Assembly: GCA_034190875.2 (NCBI GenBank)
Contig: CM067344.1
Span: 19,487,112 to 19,551,111 of the forward strand
Origin: Urechis unicinctus
Taxonomy: Eukaryota; Annelida; Polychaeta; Xenopneusta; Urechidae
Length of the DNA stretch: 64,000 nt
Direction of reading: 5' to 3'
Positions within the stretch are counted from its first letter, which is position 1. Each line of letters opens with the position of its first letter. Of this stretch, positions 20,793 to 32,700 are shown piece after piece. The position numbers and the translations under genes are program-made. A model generated the notes under the pieces. That model had not been told where the DNA came from and searched no databases. It saw only the letters and a list, made by a program, of their open reading frames with translations.

Positions 20793-22335
20793 CAGCACTG
20801 CTACAATAGGGAAGGAGTACTAAGGCTATATATAGTAACACTGCGCATCCACTGGAACCATGAAATATTATATTAGGCAGCTGTACCAAAGTATGGGCTG
20901 TGGCATATCAAAGGAATCCAAAGAATCCTAGAATCCTATTTGGTTGACGTCGTGACGGAAACAGGTTTTTTGCTGCAGTTTTTATCTTCTGCGGGTTTGA
21001 TACAAAACTGTGAAATCATGCGGTCAGGCTGAGGTGTGTGATCAACGGAAAGTTTGTTGGTTTATCTCAGATACACTGCTCATGTCAGTGTGATAGTAGA
21101 AAATGGGTTCCCATGATTTTGTTGATCCGCCAATGCTATACAGGATGCAGTGAAATGACTACCGGCCTGATAATGACAGTCGTCACCGGTGCAGAATGGA
21201 TGACTGTTCTAATTAGGGACCCTTCGACAGCAGAATAAAAATCCAAGAAAACAGTTAACGACATAATTTAAGATGTAAAAAAAGCGCGTTGTGGTCTTTT
21301 GTGTTTCATGTTAAGGCACCCGGTTATTAGTGAACGTCCGAATTTATATATAAAGCAAGAGCGCTAGATGGTAAGATAAGAAGAGCGTTTCTAGTGATTT
21401 ATTAAGCGAACCGTTTGACTCGCTCCCATGGGAGCTGTGCTGTATATGCGAGAGCACAGGTCGTCTTCTGTCTCGCCCGGCACGGGGCTGCTTGATTTAT
21501 TGATAATGAACAACCCAACTCACTGAGTCGAAAGTACTTTAACACAAGTATCCTGCCGTAAATAAAATGCTACATATTAATCATTCAACATGTGCAATAC
21601 GACATTAGTGGATATGATACAGACGGACCCGAACTAATGCCATGAAGCGTAATAGAGAAACAGCGAGGATGAATCATACTTGCTTCTATCATACAATATT
21701 TTTTCCTTACATAGTCTTACAGCAGTTGATAGGGCAGAAGGAGCCACAATGGCTGCTAGATGCTCCGGGCCATGACATATTTATTACTTCTGATGAAGAG
21801 AGGTTTTCACTTGTACTTTACGCACGAAAGCGGAATTATTTTGTAGAAGTTTTGCTGCTTTCTTAGAGGATAAACAAAAACTTTTATGTGCAACCATTAT
21901 TCGTAATGTTGTTGTTCCTTCCGTAAACCCTCATGACGCTCTTTGACTACAAAAAGATTATGAAGCCATTAACTCGTGGTAAGGTCGTAAACAATAGCTC
22001 GCGTGTTATTGGATACAGGAAAAATGTCGTTCACGCATTACTTGATTGAATCTACCGATTTGTAATTCTATTTTACGTTTTCACCTCAGCCCCAATGCCC
22101 ATGCTGAATCATGTTACACTGAAGCATATTGATAATCTATCCCGTCATTATTTGGTCGGTTAACTACAGTAACGCATCCACACTATTACTTCAATGTGCT
22201 GATTACATTACCTAGAAGATTATTTACTACAGTCGTACAGAAATAACTGTGGATTCAAGATCGCAAAATTATTATGAAAAATTTGCATGAGCTAAATAAT
22301 GGCCGGTCCTGGGCATATATTAAGGCATTGATAGC

Positions 22336-22433
22336 CTATGATGCGGCATGTTGTTGATTGCAGCTTGCTTGATGGAAGTTAGGGCTATGATGCGGCATGT
22401 TGTTGATTGCAGCTTGCTTGATGGAAGTTAGGG
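22336..22433 (+). repeat. 49-bp perfect tandem duplication
   Basis: CTATGATGCGGCATGTTGTT plus 29 bp occurs at 22336 and again at 22385 without differences, so the duplication is recent. Confidence 0.95.
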
Positions 22434-22580
22434 CTATGGCCCACTTTATTTATGGCTTACTTAGTGCTGTGCTCTTTGGTAACATGGCATCCGAACTGAC
22501 TTGTTCTCGCGTAACATTACATCATATACACCATGTTCATGGCTGGTAAATATTGACTTTGATAAAACGCCAAGGTATCC

Positions 22581-22915
22581 CAGGTGGCGTGATCGTCCTC
22601 AATCTGATGGTTACTTGGCTATCATACACCCTCTCCCAGGTGGCGTGATCGTCCTCAATCTGATGGTTACTTGGCTATCATACACCCTCTCCCAGGTGGC
22701 GTGATCGTCATCAATCTGATGGTTACTTGGCTATCATACACCCTCTCCTAGGTGGCGTGATCGTCATCAATCTGATGGTTACTTGGCTATCATACACCCT
22801 CTCCCAGGTGGCGTGATCGTCATCAATCTGATGGTTACTTGGCTATCATACACCCTCTCCCAGGTGGCGTGATCGTCATCAATCTGATGGTTACTTGGCT
22901 ATCAAACACCCTCTG
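22581..22915 (+). repeat. 56-bp minisatellite, 6 copies
   Basis: Units start at 22581, 22637, 22693, 22749, 22805 and 22861 with CAGGTGGCGTGATCGTC (one unit has TAGG). The first two carry CCTCAATC where later ones carry ATCAATC. Very low divergence points to recent expansion. Confidence 0.97.
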
Positions 22916-22920
22916 TGGAG

Positions 22921-24000
22921 CGCTCTTGTGCACATCTATCTATCGTTGAATATTGAAAATCTATCGCAATTCTGTACTGAGAGCTTCCTCCAGAAATAAA
23001 CTATAAATGTACCAACACGGAACAGTCATGTATTCATAAGAACCTTGCATAGGTCATCAGTATCAAATGAACAACAATCATGTGTGGGGCAACGGAATAG
23101 GTTTCGTTTGTTTACGTTACACTTTATACAAAGTAATCCGGAAGGGAAGATTGATTTAATCCGGAAAAAAAGTATTAATGGTAACATTATGGGTAAAATA
23201 GATTATAGATTGAGTGTTCATTACCAGACCGACCGATAAATACTGTCTTGCAGTAGTGAATGACCTGTGATATCTTTCAGGTAAAGAGACAAGGGCAGCA
23301 TTGTTGCATTAATGAGCAATGGATGTTACAGAAGAAGCATAACAAACCATCGTCGTTTTCTGCTGTAAGCCTAGTTCCGTATGGTTATCAGAGGGGTCGT
23401 TACACAGAAACTGAAATGCAAAGGTTTCTTTAAATCAACAATGTGATAACTTTCCACCATACAAAAATGCACTATACACAAAATGGATATTGGTGCAGCA
23501 CCACGTTAGGAATGGTTTTATCCTGTCGTCTAAACGTCAATCATTGTGACCTTTGTAACTCCCCTTCATGCCCAGTAATGATTTCATCCGTATGATTTCT
23601 CCTTCGCTTCATTTACCTGCTGAGACCATTGTAATGATTCCCGCTCCATGCAAGTGTACATATATTGTGTCAACAACGAGATTGTTGGGTTCAAATTCAA
23701 TCACCAGCACCTTTCTCTGGGAAACACCTTAAAACGCTCACCCTATGCCTTGATTACAGCCATTGCCTTATATTAGCGGTTAGTGTATAAGCGTGGTCAT
23801 GTGATCGGGTAGATTAATGAAGTTTGGCTTATGGTCATTCTTAGTTATTGTGTAGGGTCTTATCGCCGATCTGCCATTATATATTTAATGGTGGCTATGT
23901 TACAACATGCAGGTGTGCTATGCATTGTGGCGATAACACAGAACGACGCTGGAAAATGATTGCTACCCATTTCACACGTTACGCCACATCATCGCTATGA
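22921..24000. other. Unique AT-rich spacer between two arrays
   Basis: About 1.1 kb with no repeat, splice-bounded ORF or RNA gene that I can recognise. Confidence 0.4.
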
Positions 24001-24004
24001 TCGC

Positions 24005-24683
24005 ACTTGTGGATTGGTTGCCCACTTGGGCAATATCAAATGATGCATTTGTGGATTGGTTGCCCACTTGGGCAATATCAAATGATGCATTTGTGGATTG
24101 GTTGCCCACTTGGGCAATATCAAATGATGCATTTGTGGATTGGTTGCCCACTTGGGCAATATCAAATGATGCATTTGTGGATTGGTTGCCCACTTGGGCA
24201 ATATCAAATGATGCATTTGTGGATGCCCACTTGGGCAATATCAAATGATGCATTTGTGGATTGGTTGCCCACTTGGGCAATATCAAATGATCATTTGTGG
24301 ATTGGTTGCCCATGATGCATTTGTGGATTGGTTGGGCAATATCCACTTGGGATTGGTTGCCCAATATCAAATGATGCATTTGTGGATTGGTTGCCCACTT
24401 GGGCAATATCAAATGATGCATTTGTGGATTGGTTGCCCACTTGGGCAATATCAAATGATGCATTTGTGGATGCCCACTTGGGCAATATCAAATTGCATTT
24501 GTGATTGGTTGCCCACTTGGGCAATATCAAATGATGCATTTGTGGATTGGGTTGCCCACTTGGGCAATATCAAATGATGCATTGGTTTTGCAATATCAAA
24601 TGGATTTGTGGATTGGTTGCCCACTTGGGCAATATCAAATGATGCATTTGTGGATTGGTTGCCCACTTGGGCAATATCAAATG
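24005..24683. repeat. 42-bp hairpin satellite, about 16 copies
   Basis: The unit is 42 bp and contains GATGCATTTGTGGATTGG then TTGCCCACTTGGGCAATATC. TTGCCC-ACTT-GGGCAA is a 6-bp stem with 4-base loop, and AAATG-ATG-CATTT at the unit joint is a second inverted repeat, so every unit has two hairpins. Left units are near-identical. Right of 24225 many units carry internal deletions whose breakpoints often fall inside or next to the hairpin arms. Since 42 is a multiple of 3, several frames on both strands stay open (14-residue repeats); these are not taken as genes. Confidence 0.97.
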
Positions 24684-24689
24684 CCTGCA

Positions 24690-25433
24690 ATTCATCAGAG
24701 TGCCTTTTAAGCTGCCAGCATTTCTTCTACAGGCAATATAGTAAACAGTATTTCGCGGCCTTGCCGACAAGCTTTCTTTAATTATCAACCGCTTTGTGGC
24801 TTCCAGGCGGGGAACAGTTTTGCAATCCACCCCCGACGTACACCTATGTTCCTTAACCCATTGCTTTAATCATGCATGCCTTGTTTTCACATTGTATGAT
24901 CTATTGGGCGTGCAAAGCTCATGAGCGCCATATTGCGCAATCGGCTTATATTATTTTGCAATCGATCCCGCTTCGTAGGATCATTGTATACATCATGTTT
25001 TATCTGTGGAGCACTACTCTAAGAGTGACATAACCTGATCAAAGAAAACTCATCCACACATCGGGACCCACACTTTTTCATTTCCCATTCATGTCAACAT
25101 ATGCATAAGGACATGTGAAAATACTGGGCACAGAAATAATCAAATCAATACTTGGTATTCACTACATGTGGACGACATGAAGTGCATACATTGGTGATCT
25201 GAGGTGTGATTAGCCGCATCCAGTTATCACAGCAGAAAGGCGAGCAGTGTCAATAGCAAACCTTCGTTCACAGGGGTCTATATTATATGGATGGCAGGCT
25301 CCTATATGCATATACCAACGGCCGGGACAGGTGCACCAACCAACCTTATAATGCAAATACCCGTGCCTTAAGCCACTTTGTGTATGTGAACCATCGGACA
25401 ACACGCACAGAAAACCGATGCAATGCATGATTT
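24690..25433. other. Unique spacer
   Basis: No gene or repeat recognised in about 740 bp. It separates the 42-bp satellite from the G-rich array. Confidence 0.4.
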
Positions 25434-26325
25434 AAGGTGTGGGTGGTTGGGCGGCGTGGTGTAGGGTGTGGGTGGTTGGGCGGCGTGTGGTGTGGGTGTG
25501 GGTGGGTGGGTGGGTGTGGTGGGTGAGGTGGGCGTGATGTGGGTGGTGTGGTTGGGGGTGGTGTGGGTGTGGGTGGTGGCGGGGTGTCGGGGTGGGTGGG
25601 GAGGTGGCATGGTGTAGGGTGTGGGTGGTTGGGCGGCGTGGTGTCGGGTGGGTGTGGGTGTTGGGGTGTGGTGTGGGTGGGGGGTTGGGCGGCGTGGTGT
25701 AGGGTGTGGGTGGTTGGGCGGCGTGGTGTCGGGTGTGGGTGGTTGGGTGGTGTGGTGTCGGTGTGGGCTGGTTGGGCGGCGTGGTGTAGGGTGTGGGTGG
25801 TGGGCGGCGTTGTGTAGGGGTGTGGGTGGTTGGGCGGTGTGTGGTGTAGGGTGTGGGTGGTGAGGCGGCGTGGTGTAGGGTGTGGGTGGCGTGGGGGCGT
25901 GGTGTAGGGCGGTGGGTGGTTGGGTAGGGTGGTGTAGGGTGTGGGTGGTGAGGCGGCGTGGTGGTGTAGGGTGTGGGTGGTGAGGCGGCGTGGTGTAGGG
26001 TGTGGGTGGGTGAGGCGGCGTGGTGTAGGGTGTGGGTGGTTGGGCGGCGTGGTGTAGGGTGTGGGTGGTGAGGCGGCGTGGTGTAGGGTGTGGGTGGTGA
26101 GGCGGCGTGGTGTAGGGTGTAAGTGGTTGGGCGGCGTGGTGTAGGGTGTGGGTGGTGAGGCGGCTTGTGTAGGGTGTGGGTGTTGGGCTGCGTGGTGTAG
26201 GGTGTGGGTGGGTGGTTGGGCGGTGGTGTAGAGAGTGGGGGGTTGGGGCGTGGCGTGGTGTAGGGTGGTGGGGCGGAATAGAGAGTGGGTGGTTGGGCGG
26301 CGTGGTGTAGGGTGTGGGTGGAATT
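25434..26325 (+). repeat. G-rich 29-bp minisatellite, about 30 copies
   Basis: The consensus unit contains GTGTAGGGTGTGGGTGGTTG then GGCGGCGTG. The plus strand is almost free of A and C; the complement is C/A-rich, giving a long proline/threonine/histidine frame on the minus strand (25368-26333) that I regard as an artefact. Each unit supplies several G-runs of two or three at short spacing, compatible with G-quadruplex formation. Units vary in length by 1-8 bp. Confidence 0.95.
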
Positions 26326-27154
26326 AAGCGCATCTCTTCAAGCGTGATCAGGTTTCGGCCCTCCTCAAACCATGTGTATGTGATTGCTTACTCTTCACCA
26401 AAAACTCTGACCGACACTACTCCCTAATGCCGTCTTTTGACCATGATTCCCATAAGCCACATCCATTGGAGTGACAGAATAACCACCGGACCATGTATAA
26501 CATTACTGCATTGATATTATATGTGATTTCTTTACGCATAGGCAGATCACGTGTTAGATGTGACGTCAACGCCAAAGAACCCGCGTTCTATTTGGAAAAC
26601 AAAGCACGAAATGCACGATGTATGATTGAACCACTTGCTGCGTATGAATCAGTATGTCAAACTGCAGCCATGGAGTGCCATGAGTGGCCCTTGGTTATAT
26701 CCATAGACTAATGGCATTATTGAGAATATAATTATGGACTCTTTTCACTGATACGTCCCCCGCATCTGCTATTAGTGAGCGATAATAGTTTCTCCGTAAT
26801 GTTAGCATCTGAGCAGTTGTAGCTCACTGGAGCAATATAACGGACCTTCACTCCGCTGTAGTCCATAGATAGCATGGTTTCACGCAGAATAAAGCTTTCC
26901 TGATTTAAACTGTCCCCCTTATTTCCAGACAACCTTCTGTTTTACGTCTTCGAAACAGGAAGAATTTGTCAGACGCCCGAAAGTGCACCTCTGTATCTTG
27001 CTCCCCATTCACGTATCACGTGACATTCTCGTAGCGCAGAAACTTGCCGCAGTAAAGCAATGTATTATCTCTTTTTATACAAGCAACCACACATAATTCT
27101 TATACGTCTAGTTAGGCCTTAGGCTCATTATTGTCGAACATATGACAGGATTAT

Positions 27155-27260
27155 TTATGAATCATAGTTAATCCCTTGAGCAATACCTTTATTGGAATCA
27201 GTCAGTGTCTGGGCGCGACTTTATTAACCAGAGCGTTGAAAAGGATGCTGCTTCCTACAG
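27155..27260 (+). repeat. Dispersed repeat family R1, copy 2
   Basis: It aligns with 13722-13830 through GAGCAATAC, TTGGAATCAGT and GTGTCTGGGCGCG, then GCTTCCT, with a similar order of words over about 100 bp. Confidence 0.5.
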
Positions 27261-28454
27261 GAACAGACTGGAGAACGCAGGTTGTTTGAGGCTATACATA
27301 TAGTGATGGCTCATCAGCTTCAACGTCCTCTTATTGTAAAGCGAACCTATATCTCTCTCTTATTGAATCATGGAGAATTTCCGCCTTTACAGCTGTAGAT
27401 CGGTGGTAACGATGCAGATATGGTTAAGTATAAATAATTTCAAGCCAAATAGTTGCAAATAATGCATTCAGTGAGAATATATCGTGTATGACTAACTGAC
27501 CTTCAGCAATGGCTGTATAAAAATGACCGGGATTATAATTTGCCATCAGCTCCTTTCTTTTTAACAAGAATCAAATGTGTAAATAATCGCGCTCCGCATA
27601 AGAATACGAGCAAACACAAATTAAATCAGTGCTATTCTACGATAAAATTGTCAATCAAAATAAACTTCGCAATGATAAGCAATTATACCAAGAGCATTTA
27701 CGAATATAAATTGCTGACTTGGTCGGATGGGTGCGGTCACCACAAGAATGATATCGTCATATTATTGGTTGAAACATTCTCATTGATTCGTTTCCATCGG
27801 GTTGCTATCACATGTGGCCAATCAGGCATGCTTACATAGCGTTGGGATATTGTCACTATGTATTATGTAAACCAATATTTTATTAGGTCACAAAATCATG
27901 GACTACAAAATAGATAAGTCTGATGAAATTAATGTATCGCTTAGCAATACTGTGCCATCTATCAGTTTCTGGGGTCGGGTATGTTACAGTCGTATCGTAT
28001 ATCATATCATCTACCCTTTAGTATTATTTTGGCAGTATGGAAGGTCCACTTCTAACTTGTAAACTATACTTCGATAGAAGCGAACCTTGATCGACGTATA
28101 TCAGACATAAGTGAATGCATGATTGCCATTTAATATTATTTGACCTATAAACGACGTTGAGAAGTCCGACCCGGGTATTCAATCGGTGGATGATGTTCAG
28201 AACTGAGACCATCATGTCCGATGTCAAAATCCCCTAAACAAAGCCTCTGTTATTACGAAGTGTTAAGTATCGAATATTCGACTAGTTATTCACGATAGCC
28301 CGTCGAATATAACATTTTGGGTTTGCGGAAATATATGACTTACAACGATTAACAAAGATGGACATTCAAGACCGTTTAGTGTTGGCAAGCAAAAAGACCA
28401 AATGTGGTGACATTACTTTAAGCCTTTAACCTTTAAAGAGTTCAGTGAGTATCT

Positions 28455-28531
28455 TCGCAGGTTAATTGTTCGCAGGTTAATTGTTCGCAGGTTAATTGTT
28501 CGCAGGTTAATTGTTCGCAGGTTGATTGTTC
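28455..28531 (+). repeat. 15-bp tandem repeat, 5 copies
   Basis: TTCGCAGGTTAATTG is repeated four times exactly, and a fifth unit has one change (GGTTGATTG). Confidence 0.97.
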
Positions 28532-29146
28532 CGCACAAATTAACATTCATATAATTGAATTCGCTGCACATTTTGTATACCTGCATGAGACCCCACGGGG
28601 ATGGTTTGTTCTGAGAGATGTCAATCCTGACAAGAGTAATTTGCGCGCGAAACTTAAATCAGAGATGCATGTTTCAGGTCCTTGAGCCCTTTCTATTTGG
28701 TCCATGCCACATTGAATGTACACTCTTAGAAATAAATTGTGGGTTATATCTGGAACCCTGGGGTGCTATAATGAACCTGAGTGTTTTACCACATGTTCCA
28801 AGGTTCGAACTGATTCCAAAAGTTATAAATTAAAGATTATAGATTCGCATGGATTCATATTTACAACATTGTGTATTCATGAGTTATATGATTAGCAGAT
28901 AAGTGTTTTGTCAGCACAAGTGAATTTTTGGTGTTCTAGATAAGGGTTATCTTTGGCGAGTGGTTTAGAGGGGCGAGGGAATAGGCGAAGGGGTGTTGGG
29001 AGAAAACAATAGATAAAGATGTGTATCCAACCGTCGTTAAGTTTGATGTCATCATCAGATGTCGCCGTAAAACTCACCTTATAAGCTGACCATGCCTAAA
29101 CTGCATTTTCTAGATGCGACCTAAAACATTTTTCTGTTATATTCAG

Positions 29147-29219
29147 ATAAATGACTCTTTTGAAGAGGCTGGTGACTGTTCGTATCAGCGTGGCTACATT
29201 ACTTTGGTGTATCTATTAG
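29147..29219 (+). CDS. Candidate 73-bp internal exon, unknown gene
   Basis: A TTTTTCTGTTATATTCAG acceptor and a TTAG|GTAAGA donor bound 24 codons plus one base. The peptide reads INDSFEEAGDCSYQRGYI then TLVYLL. The leftover base is in phase with the exon-like block starting at 33552, whose first two bases complete a Val codon. Both splice signals are strong, but the block is short and no family is recognised. Confidence 0.3.
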
Positions 29220-29406
29220 GTAAGAGACGCTGCTTCACAACCCCCACCATCGCTTATCTCAATTTATATGCTTCCAACATTGGCATACGAGGGAACAAGT
29301 CTTAATGATGGCCGTCTGTCTTATTCCCTGGGGACAGCCCTTCCTCATTTTCAACTGCTTTGCGTCTACGAGGCAGGGTACACTTCCCGGACATCCTCCT
29401 TCCTTA

Positions 29407-29459
29407 TCCCCCCACCCCCCCCCACCCCCATCCCACCACCCCCATCCCCCCACCCTCAT
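29407..29459. repeat. C-rich tract
   Basis: C-runs of 3-9 separated by A or AT. The minus strand is a strong G-quadruplex candidate. ORFs through it in several frames are Pro-rich artefacts. Confidence 0.8.
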
Positions 29460-29830
29460 GCTTTCTCTCCCACAAGCGCTGTTTGTCACAGTGGTTGAGA
29501 CATCGATTTCAAGATGAAATTCAATCAGTTTACAACTCTATGACTGGAATAGCTGCATAAAGAATGTGTGTTCTTCATTAAAAGGCACGTTACTTTCTTC
29601 TGATTGGTTATCTCCCCGCAACATTGAAATATTGCCAAATAAATCGTATGCTTTGGTGATTGGCTTAGAACTATGCTATGCGAAGACAAATTCGGTGAAA
29701 CTATCCGTTTATCATTGAGAGAATAATCATAGATTCCAGCTTGTGAATTCCATATGTTCCACACCCCACGTAGCAAACATTTATGCCATTTCCTCGGACC
29801 GTAACTTGGATCAATTCAGCAGCACTACCA

Positions 29831-29882
29831 ACAGGAAAGTGAGGTTGCATCAGCTGGTATAACGAAATGGAAGTCTGTTTTA
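29831..29882 (-). pseudogene. Possible degenerate copy of the 37.9-kb exon
   Basis: A minus-strand block reads DFHFVIPADATS before the frame is lost. The exon at 37879-37994 reads QIHFVVPADAKS at the same phase after an AG acceptor. Eight of nine core positions agree or are conservative. The shared DNA is only about 12 identical bases in a row, so chance is not excluded. Confidence 0.15.
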
Positions 29883-29898
29883 GCCGCGCTTAGGCGTG

Positions 29899-29946
29899 TC
29901 ATGTGGTGAAGGCATGCCATGTGGTGTAGGCATGCCATGTGGTGTA
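29899..29946 (+). repeat. 18-bp tandem repeat, 2.7 copies
   Basis: CATGCCATGTGGTGTAGG-type units. They explain the repeated His-His-Met run of the overlapping minus-strand ORF. Confidence 0.85.
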
Positions 29947-30710
29947 TCAACAAACTCTGACTAACACGTATCCTGCTTGGGTAGTTTTTTGCGTGGTTGT
30001 GATACACAAATGGGAATTGCTACTGTCAGAGGAAATGTCACGCTGTGGTACGAGATCCTTGAAAAGATCATGGAGCTTCGTGTGAAGTTATATCAGGATC
30101 TCCAACAAACTATATATACTTAATGACCTTACTGACGTCATGAGAAAACGAATCTCTCAGCTCGGGCCCACACTTTCCTAGATTGTAAATTTAAATCAAC
30201 GCAATCAAATATAAGCCTTTTGGAGTATATGTACATAAATAGGTAATTGCTAGCAGTACAAAGTATCAAATCAATACAATAATATTGGCTGCATCGGGGT
30301 GCGTTCACACGACACATGACTTCATATGGACTGTTTATAATATTGCTATTTCATATTAAGGGGAATTACCTTATTACGTCTCTCAGACTAGAGTGAATGA
30401 CGCCATAAAAAATAATTGAAAGCCATAACCACTCACTGTAGGCATACAATGAATAAGTAACACAGCGCTGTGTGGTCGGAACCACACGACGTTATCAGAT
30501 GGACAAGGTGGTTAGAATTAGGGTGATGTCAACGCTATACTCCCTGTAGGAACCCAGACGAGTGAACGAATGAAGTGTCATGCGTACCGCTTATTATGCT
30601 GCGAATTGAACTAGTTCAACGGTTAATTTGTGAAATAAACCAGCAGGAAAGAATTCGAAACGGTAGTTTTCGGATGCAGTGGATGGGGATTGGTTAAGCG
30701 TCCTACTTAA

Positions 30711-31868
30711 AGGACCCCTGAAATGTAAATTTTCTTTTTCATCAAATTTTTACACATGATAATTTATATATATGGTAACCTTTCTGTGCAATCAGTTCTC
30801 TATTTGAACTACTCGAAAGTGGTTCACATGGGCGGCATAAGTCGTCTTCCCATGTGCAAATAATCCAACGCGTGATTTGACACCATACGTGAGACAAGGC
30901 GCGACTCGAAGCTGCACATGCTGTCCAACCGATAAGCTGGCTGTAGCAAGCCGCGGAAAGCGTCAACGGCGACCCGAGAGAGGCGGGGGCACTTGTATTA
31001 TTTGATGTATAAGAAAATAATAGGATTGTAATGCAGTCCCCATTAACACATTTTGTAATCCCCTTTTGGTAATTTCTTATTTCAATAAAACAGAGAAGAG
31101 ATAATGGGAAGAATCAGCAAAGGACTCAATCCTTCCTACTCCAACTTTTCCCATCGTTAAATCTGCACCATCTACAAAATACATATAATTACTACCTTGG
31201 CATGTATAAATCACTTGAAGGGATTAGAGCTACGAATCTAAAGTTATTAAAAGAATTCGAAACGTTCTCTATCTCAAAAAGTCACCAGTCCTCGCCAAGT
31301 ATTTGAAAAAAGCGCTTTAGACACGCGATTTTCATTGCACATATATGATTTTCATTGCACATATATGAGGATATGCAGGGAATAATTATTGAAATATGAA
31401 ACGATAGCTCTTGTTTGAGGTCACATTTTCCCAATTATATTTATTGTAAATGCCAGGTTGGACAAGTTGGCGAACTAAATTCGAAATTGCATGAATTGCT
31501 TCACAAGCGCGGCCGATAATAGGGACTTTGGTATCTCTCGATTTTGTATCAGACTGATAAAATTTCCTCCATTTTTTTTTTACAGCGCATCGAACCTGGG
31601 GCATTTCATCCTCAATATAAACGGCCTCAAAACGACAGCTGAAATCTGTAAGCACCGCCACGTCGGAGAGCTCATGTAGAGCGGCACCGGCTTGCGTGAT
31701 GTCACAACTCGGGCTTTTGACCTCGTCTGCTTCTCTACGCCAAGCAACCAGCGAATCTTATATTTGTCATAAAATCTTTATTCACCCGAATATGCATACC
31801 AAACTCTGGCTACATCTAATCTCACACCTAATCTTTCACTTTTGGGAAAAAAGTCGTTTTAGGGGGCC
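30711..31868. mobile_element. TTAA-flanked DNA transposon remnant (piggyBac/Kolobok-like ends)
   Basis: TTAA stands at both borders (30707-30710 and 31869-31872). The ends are imperfect inverted repeats: AGGACCCCTGAAATG at the left, and GGCCCCCTAAAACG read inward from the right. TTAA target duplications are typical of the piggyBac and Kolobok superfamilies. Inside are two short minus-strand ORFs (30742-30966 and 31386-31661, the latter Lys/Arg-rich), a run of nine or ten T at 31569-31579 that would frameshift a coding strand, and a 21-bp duplication. No DDE motifs could be assigned, so it is non-autonomous or decayed. Confidence 0.55.
31328..31369 (+). repeat. 21-bp perfect duplication
   Basis: GATTTTCATTGCACATATAT plus one base occurs twice in tandem inside the TTAA element. 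Confidence 0.95.
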
Positions 31869-32546
31869 TTAAAGCAGCATATGGGCACAAGCGGGGCTGT
31901 TGGTTGCCAACACCTCGAGCAGAGCTCCAGACGGGAGATTGTTACGTGCTGCAGGCTGTGACATTAGTGATAAGATTGAATCACCAAGTGAAATCTGAGG
32001 CAGTGACACTAATGTATGTCTCGCGGCGTATCACCGAACACTTCCTTGAATCCGGGTCGTGACTGCAGTAGCTAAGTGTTTGAAGGCGTGGTTTAGACGC
32101 ATCAAGTTGCCATGATACGGTCAGAAGAAGAGCTGCACTGGCCTACGTGATCATCGGAGTTGTGGCCTGAGATTTCCGAGCAGTGTTCGTAATGTGTAGC
32201 ATGATTGATCAGCTAATAAAAGCTGTAAGGTGCTAATCTACTGAGTGTCTGAGCTTAAACATATAAGATATTTCCGTGCTGTAATAGTGCTCAGTGTCGG
32301 CAAACTTGACCCTCTGATACCCGCACTATTGACCAATAGTTTACTTAAAAACACCATTCGCATGGACAGCATGAATATCTGGCCTTCCATCTTACAACGA
32401 TAATACAGGCACAGTTAGCCTATAATAAAATTATGAGTGGTATGATTAAGCGTACTTTACGAGATATATGTGTGCGCTGGGTATAGTATTACACACCAGA
32501 TGTGCCCTGAATTATTTCCGGTTCCGCTGAGTATATTGGTACACCT

Positions 32547-32700
32547 GTCGGTCAGTTCATTGTTACTTCCGTCGGTCAGTACAATGGTGTTCCCGTCGGT
32601 CAGTACAATGGTGTTCCCATCGGTCAGTACATTGGTGCTCCCATCGGTCAGTACATTGGTACACCTGTCGGTCAATTCATTGGTACACCTTTCGGTCATC
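32547..32700 (+). repeat. 24-bp minisatellite, 6.4 copies
   Basis: GTCGGTCAGTACAATGGTGT plus four bases, with start positions every 24 bp from 32547. Because 24 is a multiple of 3, frames on both strands (about 105 codons each) read 8-residue repeats such as SVSTMVFP. Variation is not biased to third positions, so I do not call a gene. Confidence 0.95.

Larger units (their letters stand above)
17526..22335. other. Gene-poor stretch
   Basis: Apart from the G/C-tract element copy B (19812-20087), a 29-bp duplication and a short (CAA)n tract, I see only AT-rich unique sequence. The longest open frame (20409-20876, plus) lacks an ATG at its start, splice context and homology. Confidence 0.4.

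Noticed and set aside
20409-20876. 155-codon plus-strand ORF, the longest outside repeats
   Set aside because: No ATG at its start, no recognised motif, mixed composition, no splice partners. It is likely chance.
24005-24683. Regular spaced repeats with palindromes, superficially like a CRISPR array, and open repeat ORFs on both strands
   Set aside because: There are no unique spacers; the whole 42-bp unit is repeated. The context is eukaryotic. Open frames follow from a unit length divisible by three.
25368-26333. 321-codon minus-strand ORF rich in Pro, Thr and His
   Set aside because: It is entirely the complement of the G-rich minisatellite; unit length changes shift the frame meaning and there is no start, splice or domain evidence.
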